NCBI GenBank assembly: GCA_002730555.1 | Contig: PCAM01000010.1 | Coordinates: 1 to 55,818 of the forward strand | Direction: 5' to 3' | From: Chloroflexota bacterium | GTDB lineage: Bacteria; Chloroflexota; Dehalococcoidia; Lucifugimonadales; Lucifugimonadaceae | DNA length: 55,818 bases | Part shown: positions 33,019 to 41,964 of the stretch, piece by piece | How the letters are laid out: each line of letters begins with the position of its first letter | Position numbering within the stretch: position 1 is the stretch's first letter | Made by a program: the position numbers and the translations under genes | Notes under the pieces: generated by a model | The model's database searches: none | What the model saw: only the letters and a program-made list of their open reading frames with translations | Told to the model about the DNA's origin: nothing

Positions 33019-33139
33019 TCGCGACCCGACAATCTCTCCGCTCCTGCCTTCCCGATTTGGGTCCAACTCGCTTAGTCTCTACCGCAGTAAATAAAGTCGG
33101 CGCATTTCGAGCCGCCCGCCAGCATGCAGGAGAACGTTG

Positions 33140-33922
33140 ATGGCCTACGAATTCATCTCGTACGAAAAGAAGGGCCGCATCGTGTACGTCACGATCGAGC
33201 GGCCGGAGCGGCTCAATGCACTGCACCCGCCGGCAAACATGGAACTCGTCAACGCCTTCACCGAGTTCAATAACGACCCGGACGCATGGGTAGCCATCAT
33301 CACGGGAACCGGAGAAAAGGCATTCAGTGCAGGCAACGACCTGGTCTACACCTCCGAGAACTGGGCGGAACGAGAATCCAACGCCATCCGTGCGCCTTTT
33401 GGCGGCATTACCTCCCACTTCGAGTGCTGGAAACCGATCATCGCTGCCGTCAACGGCTACGCCCTGGGCGGCGGTTTTGAACTGGCGATGGCGTGCGACA
33501 TCATCATCATGGCGGACCACGCACAGGTCGGGTTGCCGGAGCCACGGGTGGGGTTGATCGCGGGCGCCGGCGGCGTGCACAAACTGCCCCGGCACATCCC
33601 CATCAAGATCGCGATGGGCATGATGCTGACGGCGACACGGATCGATGCCGCAGAGGCGTACCGGCTCGGCATTGCCAACGAGGTTGTCCCGCAGGCTGAT
33701 CTGATGGCGACGGCCGAGAATTGGGCGAACCAGATCCTTGAGGTCGCACCGCTATCGGCACGGGCCACTAAGCAGATGGCCTACCAGGGTCTGGCATCCT
33801 CCGTGGAGGTCGCATTCGACCGCAAATACTCAGAAGAAGCCAAGTTCCTGGCGTCGGACGACCGCCGAGAAGGCCCGCTCGCCTTCGCCGAAAAGCGCAA
33901 GCCAAACTGGACCGGGAAGTAG
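33140..33922 (+). CDS. Enoyl-CoA hydratase/isomerase (crotonase) family protein
   Basis: A 260-residue crotonase. ATG 33140 lies 7 bases after AGGAG. The oxyanion-hole peptides are FSAGNDL (near residue 66) and ALGGGFELAMACDI (near 110). The catalytic-Glu region reads LPEPRVGLIAGAGGV (near 135). The N-terminal ITIERPERLNAL-type start, YVTIERPERLNALHPPANME, is typical. Family members hydrate enoyl-CoA, isomerise double bonds, dehydrate carnitinyl-CoA or cleave rings, with CoA thioester substrates in the cytosol. The ARATKQMAYQGL helix near the C-terminus is also conserved. No CoA ligase or thiolase is adjacent, so the pathway partner is elsewhere. Confidence 0.85.
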   Translation: MAYEFISYEKKGRIVYVTIERPERLNALHPPANMELVNAFTEFNNDPDAWVAIITGTGEKAFSAGNDLVYTSENWAERESNAIRAPFGGITSHFECWKPIIAAVNGYALGGGFELAMACDIIIMADHAQVGLPEPRVGLIAGAGGVHKLPRHIPIKIAMGMMLTATRIDAAEAYRLGIANEVVPQADLMATAENWANQILEVAPLSARATKQMAYQGLASSVEVAFDRKYSEEAKFLASDDRREGPLAFAEKRKPNWTGK

Positions 33923-33945
33923 GGACTAGCCGAGGGCGATCAAAC

Positions 33946-33975
33946 GCGTCATTCCCACGCCGGTGGGTATGACGC
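33946..33975. repeat. Palindromic short repeat GCGTCAT..ATGACGC
   Basis: GCGTCAT then CCAC, GCCG, GTGG and ATGACGC form an almost perfect 30-base palindrome just after the crotonase gene. It could end transcription, though no T-tract follows. Related CGTCATTCC pieces occur near 22921. Confidence 0.5.
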
Positions 33976-33991
33976 GTCTTGAAGTGGGACA

Positions 33992-34075
33992 CGACCCACC
34001 TCCAACCTCCTTCCTCCCAGGGAGGCGGCACCAAAAAAGCCCCCTCCTGATACAGGAGGGGTTCCGGGGCGGTTA
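33992..34075 (+). repeat. Dispersed repeat family B, full copy
   Basis: CGACCCACCTCC, CCTCCTTCCTCCCAGGGAGG, then a CCCCCTCCTGATACAGGAGG hairpin and a GCGGTTA end. The same element as 6287-6374 (reverse) and 55629-55716. Confidence 0.7.
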
Positions 34076-34095
34076 CGTCAAAGGCCGCACCCAAC

Positions 34096-34557
34096 TCAGC
34101 CGGCAGCAGCTTCGACCCGGGCCTGAACCTGCTTCTTCATGCCGCCGAAAAATTGCTTCATCAGCAGCTTGGCCACACCGCCCAGCAGACGTTGGCCGAC
34201 ACGTGAAAACAGGCCGGCGACTTCACCTCCACCCTCCACGTCCACAACGGTCTCCCCCGGTTTGCCCTGCGAAAGCGTGAACAACGCGGACCCATTCACG
34301 GCGCCCTTGGCGCCCTTCCCTTCAACTAAAAGCCTGAATGAAGAAGTCGGCTGTTGATCCGTGACCTCAACCCGGCCCGAGTAGTTCCCTCGGATCGCCG
34401 CAACGCCAACGCTCAGATCAACCTCATATGCGTCGTCGCCGGCTGGCGTGAAAGACTGCGCCCCGGGGATCGATTTCGCCAGCGCATCCGGGTCCAGCAG
34501 GATCGCCCAGACCGTCTCGGGGTCCGCCGGGAGTTTGTATGAGCCGTTGATCTTCAT
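34096..34557 (-). CDS. coxG: CoxG-like SRPBCC-fold protein
   Basis: A 153-residue member of the CO-dehydrogenase subunit G (CoxG) family. The start is ATG 34557; GAGGA lies 11 bases upstream, a slightly long spacing. It opens [20 protein letters not shown], followed by [17 protein letters not shown], both classic for CoxG (SRPBCC/ligand-binding helix-grip fold). The C-terminal [13 protein letters not shown] helix is amphipathic and could tether it to membrane or complex. CoxG is thought to help recruit the mature molybdenum hydroxylase to the membrane in Oligotropha. It is divergent from coxSLM here, sharing a 178-base intergenic region, rather than being part of one operon. Confidence 0.85.
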   Translation of the reverse strand: MKINGSYKLPADPETVWAILLDPDALAKSIPGAQSFTPAGDDAYEVDLSVGVAAIRGNYSGRVEVTDQQPTSSFRLLVEGKGAKGAVNGSALFTLSQGKPGETVVDVEGGGEVAGLFSRVGQRLLGGVAKLLMKQFFGGMKKQVQARVEAAAG

Positions 34558-34669
34558 ACCGGTCGCATTCCTCGTTATATCTCCATATCCGTGCCCTCCA
34601 AGATACCGGAACCAGATCACACTTGGGTTACGAATGGTCATCTATCGGTGTAAAAAGTCTGATCCCTGC

Positions 34670-34698
34670 TTGCGAAGCTACAAAACAGCAGGCATAGT
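34670..34698 (+). promoter_or_regulatory. Predicted sigma-70-type promoter of coxSLM
   Basis: -35 TTGCGA (34670-34675) and -10 CATAGT (34693-34698) with a 17-base spacer; both match four of six positions. The predicted start near 34705 is 31 bases before the coxS ATG. Confidence 0.45.
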
Positions 34699-34735
34699 GC
34701 GGCCTACATTGAAACAAGTGGCAGGGAGGCCGATT

Positions 34736-35203
34736 ATGTCGACCGAAATCAGTGTCACCGTGAACGGAACCGAGCACACCCGCAGCGTTGAGCCTCGTTT
34801 GCTCCTGGCACATTTTTTGCGCGACGTTCTGGATCTCACGGGGACACACGTCGGTTGTGACACGAGCCAGTGCGGCGCGTGCACAGTACATCTAAACGAA
34901 GAGGCCGTTAAATCGTGCACGGTATTTGCCGTTCAGGCGAACGGTGCCGAAGTAACGACCATCGAGGGACTGGCCGACGGAGATTCGTACACGAACGTCC
35001 AGCAGGGCTTCTGGGACGAGCATGGCCTCCAGTGCGGTTTCTGCACGCCGGGCATGATCATGGTGTCCGAGGCGCTGCTGAAGCAGAACCCGGATCCCTC
35101 AGAGTCGGAGATCAGGGCCGGAATCGCCGGTAACTACTGCCGCTGCACCGGTTACCAGAACATCGTTAACGCCATCGGCGCTGCTGCGAAAGCGGGGAGT
35201 TAG
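34736..35203 (+). CDS. coxS: Molybdenum hydroxylase small subunit, [2Fe-2S]
   Basis: A 155-residue iron-sulfur subunit of a xanthine-dehydrogenase/CO-dehydrogenase-type enzyme. ATG 34736 lies behind GGGAGG. It has two [2Fe-2S] domains. The N-terminal plant-ferredoxin-like one has CDTSQCGAC plus a later Cys (KSCTVF). The C-terminal helical one has QCGFCTPG and NYCRCTGY, so all eight cysteines are present. It passes electrons from the molybdenum site in the L subunit to FAD in the M subunit. The gene order is S-L-M, and each start is 2 bases after the previous stop, so the three are strictly co-translated. Confidence 0.93.
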   Translation: MSTEISVTVNGTEHTRSVEPRLLLAHFLRDVLDLTGTHVGCDTSQCGACTVHLNEEAVKSCTVFAVQANGAEVTTIEGLADGDSYTNVQQGFWDEHGLQCGFCTPGMIMVSEALLKQNPDPSESEIRAGIAGNYCRCTGYQNIVNAIGAAAKAGS

Positions 35204-35205
35204 CC

Positions 35206-37590
35206 ATGGCCGTCACCACATTTGGAGAGAGCGTCAAACGTACCGAAGACCCGCGGCTGATCACCGGTCGCGGCAAGTACGTAGATGACGTCCGGCTGAC
35301 CGGAATGGCGCACATCGCTTTCGTGCGCAGTCCGTACGGCCACGCCAATATCAAAAGCGTGGACACCTCGGCAGCGATGGATTCGCCCGGGGTCATCGCC
35401 GTGTTTACCGGCGTAGACCTCCAGGAAGAACTTGGCGGACTCCCGGTGGGCTGGATGCTGCCCGATCTGAAGCAGCCGGCGCACCCGCCGCTCGCATTTG
35501 AGACGGTCCGCTACACCGGCGACGCTGTCGCCGTGGTCGTGGCCGACACCGCATACCAAGCTCAGGACGGCGCGGCTCTGGTCGACGTCGACTACGAAGT
35601 CCTGCCGGCCGTCGTTAACGCCGAACTCGCCACGAAAGACGGCGTGCCACTGCTCCACAAGGAAGCGCCAAACAACCTTGGTTTCGACTGGGAAGTCGGC
35701 GGCGGCGATTACGACGAGGCGATCAAGGATCCCGACGTGATCATCGTCAAAGAGCGCATCGTCAATCAGCGTCTCATCCCGAATTCGATGGAAACCCGAG
35801 GCGTTGTGGCCGATTACGACGCCGGCAAGGGCAATCTCACCCTCTACACCTCCACGCAGATCCCTCACCTAGTCAAACTGCTGTTCTCGCTGGTCACCGG
35901 CTGGCCGGAGCAGAAGGTCAGGGTGATCGCCCCCGACGTCGGCGGCGGTTTCGGCAGCAAGCTCTATCTCTATGCCGAAGAAGTGGTTGCTGGAATCGTT
36001 GCCAAACACGTCCAGCGACCGGTCAAGTGGATCGAATCCCGCTCAGAGGCTTACGTCTCCACGGCGCACGGGCGCGACCACATTTGTGATGTGGAGATCG
36101 CCGGCAAGAAAGACGGCGAAATCGTCGGAATCAAGGTAGACCTGTACGCCAACCTCGGCGCTTACATCTCCACGTTTGCCCCGCTCATCCCGACTTACCT
36201 GTTCGGGCTGATGCTCGGCGGCGTTTACAAAATGCCGAACATCGATTGCAAGGTCCACGGGGTGTTCACCAACACCACGCCGGTCGACGCCTACCGCGGC
36301 GCGGGCCGCCCGGAGGCTGCGTACCTGGTGGAGCGCATGGTCAGCCGGTTCGCACAGGAGATCGGGCGCGACCCGATCGTGGTGCGCCGTAAGAACATGC
36401 TCCAGGCGCACAAAAACGGCCGTGCGGTAACGACCGGCGTCATGTACGACTCCGGCGACTACAAGGGCAACCTGAACAAGGCGCTGGAGATCTTCGACTA
36501 CAAGGCGTTCCGGGCCGAGCAACGTGCGGCGCGGCGCGACGGGAAGCTCCTCGGAGTCGGCATCGCTGCCTACATCGAGATCTGCGGCATGGCGCCGTCC
36601 GCCGTTGCGTCATCGCTTGGCGCAGGCGCCGGGCTGTGGGAGAGTAGCAACGTCCGGGTCCACCCCACAGGCAAGGCGACGATCTACATCGGCACCTCGC
36701 CACACGGGCAGGGTCACGAGACGACGATGGCCCAGCTTGTATCGAGCGAACTGGGCATACCGATCGAGGACATCGAGGTCCTCCACGGCGATACGGATAT
36801 GGGTCAGTTCGGAACCGGCACGTTCGGCAGCCGCAGCATTGCGGTCGGCGGAGCGGCGCTGTTCAACAGCCTTCAGAAAGTCAAGGCCAAGACACACCGT
36901 CTGGCTTCCCATCTGCTGGAAGCGGACCCCAAGTTCGTAACGTTCAGCAACGGCACTTTCGCCGTCGAGGACATCGCCGACAAGACGCTCACCATCCAGG
37001 AGGTTGCCGGTCAGGCATACGCCGCCGCCAACCTCCCTCCGGGTATGGAGCCGGGGTTGGAAGAAGTCAGCTTCTTCGACCCGCAGAACTTCGCCTGGCC
37101 AAACGGCACACACCTGTGCGTGGTGGAGGTAGATCAGGACACCGGCAAGGTGGAGGTCCAGCGCTACGTTGCGGTGGACGACTTCGGAAACGTGCTGAAC
37201 CCGATGATCGTGGACGGCATGACGCACGGAGGCATCGCACAGGGCGTCGGTCAGGCGCTCAGCGAGGCGGCGGTCTACACAGACGACGGACAGCTGTTGT
37301 CCGGTTCACTCATGGACTACGCGCTGCCGTCGGCAGACATGTTCCCCATGCTGGAGTTGGATCGCACGGTATCGCCGTCTCCCTCAAACCCGATCGGCGT
37401 CAAAGGCGCCGGCGAGGCGGGAACCATCGCCGCCAGTCCGGCCGTCATGAACGCGGTGATCGACGCCATCGCACACCTAGGCGTCAAACACATGGACATG
37501 CCCGCCACCTCTGAAAAAGTGTGGCGAGCGATCCAGGGCGCGAAAGAGGCCCGGCGTGCGGCGCGCGCTGTGGCCCGAGGAGGGAGCTAG
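35206..37590 (+). CDS. coxL: Molybdenum hydroxylase large subunit, form II (CoxL-like)
   Basis: A 794-residue molybdenum-cofactor subunit of the xanthine oxidase superfamily, starting at ATG 35206 with GGGAG upstream. GGGFGSKLY around 246 and the following segment bind the molybdopterin cofactor. The active-site loop reads AYRGAGR (362-368). True aerobic CO dehydrogenase (form I) has AYXCSFR with a Cys-bound copper, so this is form II, and CO oxidation should not be assumed. The catalytic Glu lies in GAGEAGTIAASPAV (Glu737). It hydroxylates an unknown N-heterocycle or aldehyde. It needs CoxG and sulfurase-like maturation factors; none are nearby except coxG. Confidence 0.92.
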   Translation: MAVTTFGESVKRTEDPRLITGRGKYVDDVRLTGMAHIAFVRSPYGHANIKSVDTSAAMDSPGVIAVFTGVDLQEELGGLPVGWMLPDLKQPAHPPLAFETVRYTGDAVAVVVADTAYQAQDGAALVDVDYEVLPAVVNAELATKDGVPLLHKEAPNNLGFDWEVGGGDYDEAIKDPDVIIVKERIVNQRLIPNSMETRGVVADYDAGKGNLTLYTSTQIPHLVKLLFSLVTGWPEQKVRVIAPDVGGGFGSKLYLYAEEVVAGIVAKHVQRPVKWIESRSEAYVSTAHGRDHICDVEIAGKKDGEIVGIKVDLYANLGAYISTFAPLIPTYLFGLMLGGVYKMPNIDCKVHGVFTNTTPVDAYRGAGRPEAAYLVERMVSRFAQEIGRDPIVVRRKNMLQAHKNGRAVTTGVMYDSGDYKGNLNKALEIFDYKAFRAEQRAARRDGKLLGVGIAAYIEICGMAPSAVASSLGAGAGLWESSNVRVHPTGKATIYIGTSPHGQGHETTMAQLVSSELGIPIEDIEVLHGDTDMGQFGTGTFGSRSIAVGGAALFNSLQKVKAKTHRLASHLLEADPKFVTFSNGTFAVEDIADKTLTIQEVAGQAYAAANLPPGMEPGLEEVSFFDPQNFAWPNGTHLCVVEVDQDTGKVEVQRYVAVDDFGNVLNPMIVDGMTHGGIAQGVGQALSEAAVYTDDGQLLSGSLMDYALPSADMFPMLELDRTVSPSPSNPIGVKGAGEAGTIAASPAVMNAVIDAIAHLGVKHMDMPATSEKVWRAIQGAKEARRAARAVARGGS

Positions 37591-37592
37591 GA

Positions 37593-38462
37593 ATGGTTAC
37601 AAGTAACTTCGACTACTTCGCGCCGACCACGTTGGACGAGGCGACGAGCCTCCTCTCCAAGTACCGGGGCGAAGCAAAGGTCCTCGCCGGCGGTCACAGC
37701 CTCATCCCCATTATGAAGCTCCGGCTTGCCGAACCCGGTGTCTTGGTGGACATCGGCGGAATTGAAGGCCTGTCCTACATCAAGGCAATAGGCGGCGGGG
37801 TCTCGATCGGGTCGATGACGACGTATCGTGAGCTGGCCACTTCGTCCGTGGTCCAGTCCAACTACCCGTTGCTGGCAGACGCCGCCGGCAAAGTGGCTGA
37901 CCTGCAGGTGCGAAACCGTGGAACCATCGGAGGAAGCCTGGCCCACTCGGACCCGGCGGGCGACATCCCGGCGGTGATACTGGCGATCGGCGGCGTTGTC
38001 GTTGCACGGACGCGTCGGTCCAGCCGCGAGATCAACATCGACCGATTTCCGGTGGACCTGCTCACAACGGCGCTCCGTGATAACGAGATCATCACGGAGA
38101 TCAAGTTGCCAGGGCTGGCTTCGGGAACCGGGACCGCGTACTCCAAGTTCCATCAGCCCGCCTCGCACTACGCGATCACCGGGGTGGCGGCGGTGATCAC
38201 GGTCTCGGACGGGGTCTGCACCGACGCACGGGTGGCCGTGACCGGCGCGGGCGACAAGGCGACCCGGGCACGTCGAACCGAGCGAATCCTGAAGGGCAAG
38301 GAGCTCACCACGGTGGTCATACGCCGTGCGGCGAGCCGGGCAGCGGCAGAGGTCGAGGACGCTTTGAACGAAGACATCCACGCCTCCGCCGAGTACCGGG
38401 TGCACCTGACACAGGTACACGCCGGACATGCCATAGAGCAGGCGGCAGCGGCGGCGGGCTAG
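37593..38462 (+). CDS. coxM: Molybdenum hydroxylase medium subunit, FAD-binding
   Basis: A 289-residue FAD subunit, starting at ATG 37593 two bases after coxL, behind GGAGGGAG. Vanillyl-alcohol-oxidase-type FAD motifs are visible: LAGGHSLIPIMK at about residue 31, and TIGGSLAHSDPAGD near residue 111. Both contact the FAD pyrophosphate. The C-terminal CO-dehydrogenase flavoprotein domain (about residues 175-285) follows. Electrons reach a quinone or other acceptor from here. The operon closes with an intrinsic terminator 26 bases after the stop. Confidence 0.93.
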   Translation: MVTSNFDYFAPTTLDEATSLLSKYRGEAKVLAGGHSLIPIMKLRLAEPGVLVDIGGIEGLSYIKAIGGGVSIGSMTTYRELATSSVVQSNYPLLADAAGKVADLQVRNRGTIGGSLAHSDPAGDIPAVILAIGGVVVARTRRSSREINIDRFPVDLLTTALRDNEIITEIKLPGLASGTGTAYSKFHQPASHYAITGVAAVITVSDGVCTDARVAVTGAGDKATRARRTERILKGKELTTVVIRRAASRAAAEVEDALNEDIHASAEYRVHLTQVHAGHAIEQAAAAAG

Positions 38463-38487
38463 TTTTAGAAGAAACGTGAAATTTTGG

Positions 38488-38523
38488 CAGGGGCGCCCCG
38501 ATCCGTTGGGACGCCCCTGTTTT
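38488..38523 (+). terminator. Intrinsic terminator of the coxSLM operon
   Basis: CAGGGGCGCCCC pairs with GGGACGCCCCTG around a short loop, followed by TTTTA. The stem is 8 bp before a one-base mismatch and continues with three more GC pairs. It lies 26 bases after the coxM stop. Confidence 0.85.
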
Positions 38524-38549
38524 ACGTACCGGACAATCCTCGGTCAACG

Positions 38550-38595
38550 CCTCCCCACTCCCGAGCGGGAGGAGGCGCAAGGTGAGGGAGAAGTC
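38550..38595 (+). repeat. Family A repeat copy
   Basis: CTCCCCACTCCCGAGCGGGAG, then GGTGAGGGAGAAG. First of two family A copies in the 432-base gap between the terminator and the S9 peptidase. Confidence 0.7.
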
Positions 38596-38730
38596 TAAAT
38601 CGGTGAGATCGGTATTTTGTCGCCAAACAATGTGCCGGTGAACGTCCTTCGGCTACGCTCCGGGGGGGCAACCAACGTTGTCCATCACAAGGCTCGTTGC
38701 AGTTCTCAACACCCGTCCCGGTCGCACATT

Positions 38731-38771
38731 TCCCTTCTCCCAGTAGGGAGAAGGCGCAGGATGAGGGAGTC
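38731..38771 (+). repeat. Family A repeat copy
   Basis: CCCTTCTCCCAGTAGGGAGAAGG, then GATGAGGGAGTCC. The rest of the gap (38772-38955) contains short CTGCGAAGGAATGACGAAG-like repeat DNA and no gene; open upstream extension of the S9 frame across it is chance. Confidence 0.7.
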
Positions 38772-38955
38772 CCTTCCCTCGCATGGGAAGGACTACGCGC
38801 AAACGCGCAGAGCTTTCCAAAAGATTCTTCAGACCAATAATCGTCTTCCTGACTCTCTCCTGCGAAGGAATGACGAAGTAGCGAGCGACGGCGCTGGACG
38901 TTTCCGTGGCAAGATACCGCCCTCACCGAATCCTGTACCCGGAGCACACGCCTCG

Positions 38956-40920
38956 ATGCCCTCCCCACTATCACCCGCCGACCTCGTGTACGGCCTCACT
39001 TCTGTCTCGTCCCCTTCTCTATCGCCGGATGGCGCCCGTCTGACATTCGTTCACTCGACCACGTCCGCCGAGGATCACAAATTGACCAGCCGGGTGATGA
39101 TGATAGACACAGCCAGCGGTGACACCGTCGCTTTCACCGGCGGTCCCAGCGACTCGATGCCACGTTGGTCGCCTGATGGTGGCTCGATCGGGTTTCTGCG
39201 CAAAGACGACGATGGATACGACCAGGTGTGGGTGATCCCGGTGGACGGCGGCGAGGCACGGGGACTCACGACCCGGGTGCGTGGCGTGGTCGATTACGCA
39301 TGGTCTCCGGACGCATCTACGCTGGTTATCTCCGCAGACGTTCCGGACCCGGAAGAGCCCGGCCCCGATTCCCCTGATCACGACGAGGACATCCCCCACT
39401 CCAGGAGCGTGAAGCGCATCCGCTACCGGTACGACTCGGTCGGCTGGCGTGGCGAGATGTACCGCCACCTGTTCGTGGTGGACGTTGAGAGTTGCAAAGA
39501 GCGCCAGCTGACCGACGGCGCGTGGGACGACATGGCCCCGGCCTGGTCGCCAGACGGCACACACGTCTCCTTCGTCTCGGGACGTCGTCCCGACCACGAC
39601 ACCCGCTGGCGGGCCGAGGCGTATGTAGTTCCGGCCAGCGGCGGCGAGGCCGAGTGCTGGTCCGGCGATCTGATGTCGGTGAGCGGCCTCGGTTGGTCGC
39701 CTGATTCGACACGCCTGTGCGCGGTGGTCACCGAACTGGACGGTGCCTACGTCGGCGCTCAGTCGTACCAGGGAATCGTCGCCCTGCTCGGGCCGGATAA
39801 CACGCCGGAGTTGTTGACGAACGGGGACGCAGCCCCGGCGAGTCTGTCGCCGCCGACCTTCCGCGCAATATCGCTGAACTGGAGCGCTGACGATCGAATA
39901 CGGTTCCTGGCTTCTTACCGCGGCCAGAGTGCGCTGTATGAAGTTTCGGCTTCCGGCGGAGACATGGCGCTTGTTGCGAGCGTCGACGGGACTCTGTCGG
40001 ACATCAACTTCAGCGCGTCCGGAGATTCCGCCGCGGTGCTGGGGACGCCGAATTCGCCGTCCAGTATCGCCTTGAACGAAAACGGAACCTGGAACGCCAT
40101 CACCGGCTACAACCGTGCGTTCTTCACAGACCACCCGCCGGCCTCGATGGAGAAGTTCACCCTGGATCGGGCCGGGATAAGCATCGAGTCCCGTGTGATG
40201 CTTCCTCCGGATTTCGACCCGGCCCGGAAGTACCCGCTGATCCTGGAGATCCACGGCGGGCCAAACGGCGCGTTCCTGGATTCGTTCATGCCGGACCATC
40301 ACATCATGGCGACAAACGGCTACGTCGTGCTGGCCGTGAACCCGCGCGGCTCCTCCACCTACGGCATGGATTTCATGACCGCGGTTTTCGATGACTGGGG
40401 CGGGCACGACTACGAAGACATCATGGCCGTGGTAGACGACATGGCGTCACGCCCCTACATCGATGCGGACAGGATGGGACTGCACGGCTACTCGTACGGT
40501 GGCTTCATGGCCACCTGGGCGATCGGACACACAACCCGCTTCAAGGCAGCTCTGGCCGGGGCGCCGGTGACCAATCTCAGCAGCATGTACGGCACTTCGG
40601 ACATCGGCGTCTCATTCGGCGAGCGACAGTGGGCCGGCCTGCGAATGGACGAGATCGAAAAGTACCTATTCAGGTCGCCGATCTCGTATGTTGAATCCGT
40701 AGAGACGCCGGTACTCCTAATCCACGGTGAGTCGGATGTCCGAGTGCCGATGGAGCAGAGCGAGCAGTACTACGTGAGTTTGAAGAGGCTCGGCAAAACC
40801 GTGGAGTTTGTCCGCTTCCCGGACTTCTCCCACCTGTCCAAACGCTCCGGCCACCCGGTCCTCAGACAGGAATACGGCGACCGCATGCTGGCCTGGTTTG
40901 ATGGGTACTTGAAGGGGTAA
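38956..40920 (+). CDS. S9 family peptidase (acylaminoacyl-peptidase/prolyl oligopeptidase type)
   Basis: A 654-residue serine peptidase. ATG 38956, with GGAG 11 bases upstream, is preferred over an open extension through repeat DNA. The N-terminal half is a seven-bladed beta-propeller with PD40-like WSPDG repeats (PRWSPDGGS, PAWSPDGTH, LGWSPDST). The C-terminal alpha/beta-hydrolase holds the catalytic triad Ser513 (GYSYGG), Asp594 (HGESDVRVP) and His626 (DFSHLSKRSGHP). Such enzymes trim short peptides and acylated peptides after the propeller filters their size. No signal peptide, so cytosolic. The low Asp/Glu-rich PDPEEPGPDSPDHDED loop near residue 135 is unusual. Confidence 0.88.
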   Translation: MPSPLSPADLVYGLTSVSSPSLSPDGARLTFVHSTTSAEDHKLTSRVMMIDTASGDTVAFTGGPSDSMPRWSPDGGSIGFLRKDDDGYDQVWVIPVDGGEARGLTTRVRGVVDYAWSPDASTLVISADVPDPEEPGPDSPDHDEDIPHSRSVKRIRYRYDSVGWRGEMYRHLFVVDVESCKERQLTDGAWDDMAPAWSPDGTHVSFVSGRRPDHDTRWRAEAYVVPASGGEAECWSGDLMSVSGLGWSPDSTRLCAVVTELDGAYVGAQSYQGIVALLGPDNTPELLTNGDAAPASLSPPTFRAISLNWSADDRIRFLASYRGQSALYEVSASGGDMALVASVDGTLSDINFSASGDSAAVLGTPNSPSSIALNENGTWNAITGYNRAFFTDHPPASMEKFTLDRAGISIESRVMLPPDFDPARKYPLILEIHGGPNGAFLDSFMPDHHIMATNGYVVLAVNPRGSSTYGMDFMTAVFDDWGGHDYEDIMAVVDDMASRPYIDADRMGLHGYSYGGFMATWAIGHTTRFKAALAGAPVTNLSSMYGTSDIGVSFGERQWAGLRMDEIEKYLFRSPISYVESVETPVLLIHGESDVRVPMEQSEQYYVSLKRLGKTVEFVRFPDFSHLSKRSGHPVLRQEYGDRMLAWFDGYLKG

Positions 40921-40924
40921 GGAT

Positions 40925-40949
40925 TCCCCTCCCCCAGTCAGGAGAGGGC
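40925..40949 (+). repeat. Family A repeat, truncated
   Basis: TCCCCTCCCCCAGTCAGGAG then GAGGG. It lacks the GGTGAGGGAGAAG tail. Confidence 0.5.
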
Positions 40950-40976
40950 ATGATTACTGCGCGCTGGCCGCAGAAT

Positions 40977-41108
40977 TGTCATCCTGAACTCGATTCACGA
41001 TCCGACTGTCACACCTGGCCCAACGACACAGCAGCGACAGATTGTTCATGTCAGCGAGAAACCATCAGAACGTAGAAATGGATCCTGAATCGGGTTCAGG
41101 ATGACAGA
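40977..41108. mobile_element. MITE-like element with 27-bp terminal inverted repeats
   Basis: The 27 bases at 40977-41003 begin TGTCATCCTGAAC. They match the reverse complement of 41082-41108 in 25 of 27 positions. The 78-base interior has no coding capacity. This looks like a non-autonomous miniature inverted-repeat transposable element; no transposase with such ends is in the window, and no obvious target duplication was found. Confidence 0.6.
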
Positions 41109-41195
41109 TCGGCGGTCATGCCCCGCAACAAATGCGGCTGAAGGACAGTTCCCCGAGGCTCTCGAAGGGCCGTCATCCAACACCAACACTCCCCT

Positions 41196-41822
41196 TTACA
41201 ACCCCTGTAAAAACGGGTTGTTCTCCCGTTCTTCACCGATCGTGGAAGATGGCCCGTGGCCCGGGTAGACGATCATCTGGTCCGGCAGCGTGAGCAGGTT
41301 GTCCCGGATGCTGCGCAGTTCCTGATCGCCGTCGCCGCCCGGGAGGTCGTAGCGACCAATGCTGTTCCGGAACAGAGTGTCGCCGGTGAAGAGCGCCTGG
41401 CCCGCCAAGTAGCAGACGCTGCCCGGAGTGTGGCCCGGGGTTGCGATGACGATCACCCGGGACTCGCCCAGTTCCAGTATTTCGCGCCCTGTCACTGGCC
41501 TGTCGATGCCCGGCGGATTGACAAACCCGGGGATCATCGCGACGAGCGACGCCGACGGCGTCTCGATCTGGCCGCGGTCGCCGTCCCCCACCACGTACTC
41601 GCCGCCTGATTTGTTGTGGAGGTCGAACGCCCCGCCCGTGTGATCGGCGTGACCATGGGTCGTCAGGATGTACTTCAACGTCGCGCCAGCGGCGCTGATC
41701 GCATCAGATATGTGCAGGCCAGAAGCTCCCGGATCGACCACCGCGGCCTTCCCGCTGGACTCGTCCAGCAGCACATACGCGTTCGTTTGCAGTGGCCCAA
41801 CAACCAGCGTTTCTACTCTCAA
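41196..41822 (-). CDS. MBL-fold hydrolase, glyoxalase II-like
   Basis: A 208-residue metallo-beta-lactamase-fold enzyme; TTG 41822 is the start, with GGGG 4 bases upstream. The zinc motif THGHADH is at residues 55-61; later His in TPGHTPGS, Asp in FTGDTLF and His in YPGHGPSS complete a dinuclear site. ETLVVGPLQTNAYVLLD at the N-terminus and the size fit the hydroxyacylglutathione-hydrolase/YcbL-like group; without the C-terminal glyoxalase II extension it is a short form. Likely cytosolic thioester hydrolase, substrate uncertain. It is 197 bases downstream of mutS, with a family A repeat between. Confidence 0.85.
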   Translation of the reverse strand: MRVETLVVGPLQTNAYVLLDESSGKAAVVDPGASGLHISDAISAAGATLKYILTTHGHADHTGGAFDLHNKSGGEYVVGDGDRGQIETPSASLVAMIPGFVNPPGIDRPVTGREILELGESRVIVIATPGHTPGSVCYLAGQALFTGDTLFRNSIGRYDLPGGDGDQELRSIRDNLLTLPDQMIVYPGHGPSSTIGEERENNPFLQGL

Positions 41823-41964
41823 ATTACCCCGTCGTTATTTCGGCGCATGACTCTCGGATGTCACGAATTCCCGACACATGGAGGACAGTGCTCTGAGGCT
41901 CTCGAAGTTTGTGCCGAGCCTGTCAAAGTGGGTCGGATAGCATCGACCGTGATTGTGGAGCTTG

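Noticed and set aside
35206-37590. Aerobic CO dehydrogenase as the function of coxSLM
   Set aside because: The active-site loop is AYRGAGR (form II) and lacks the Cys of form I.
38617-38955. 113-codon extension of the S9 peptidase
   Set aside because: Made of repeat DNA with no signal peptide or propeller motif.
39019-40407. 462-codon open frame antisense to the S9 peptidase
   Set aside because: Opposite a well-supported gene, with no recognisable motif and Arg/His/Val-skewed composition typical of shadow frames.
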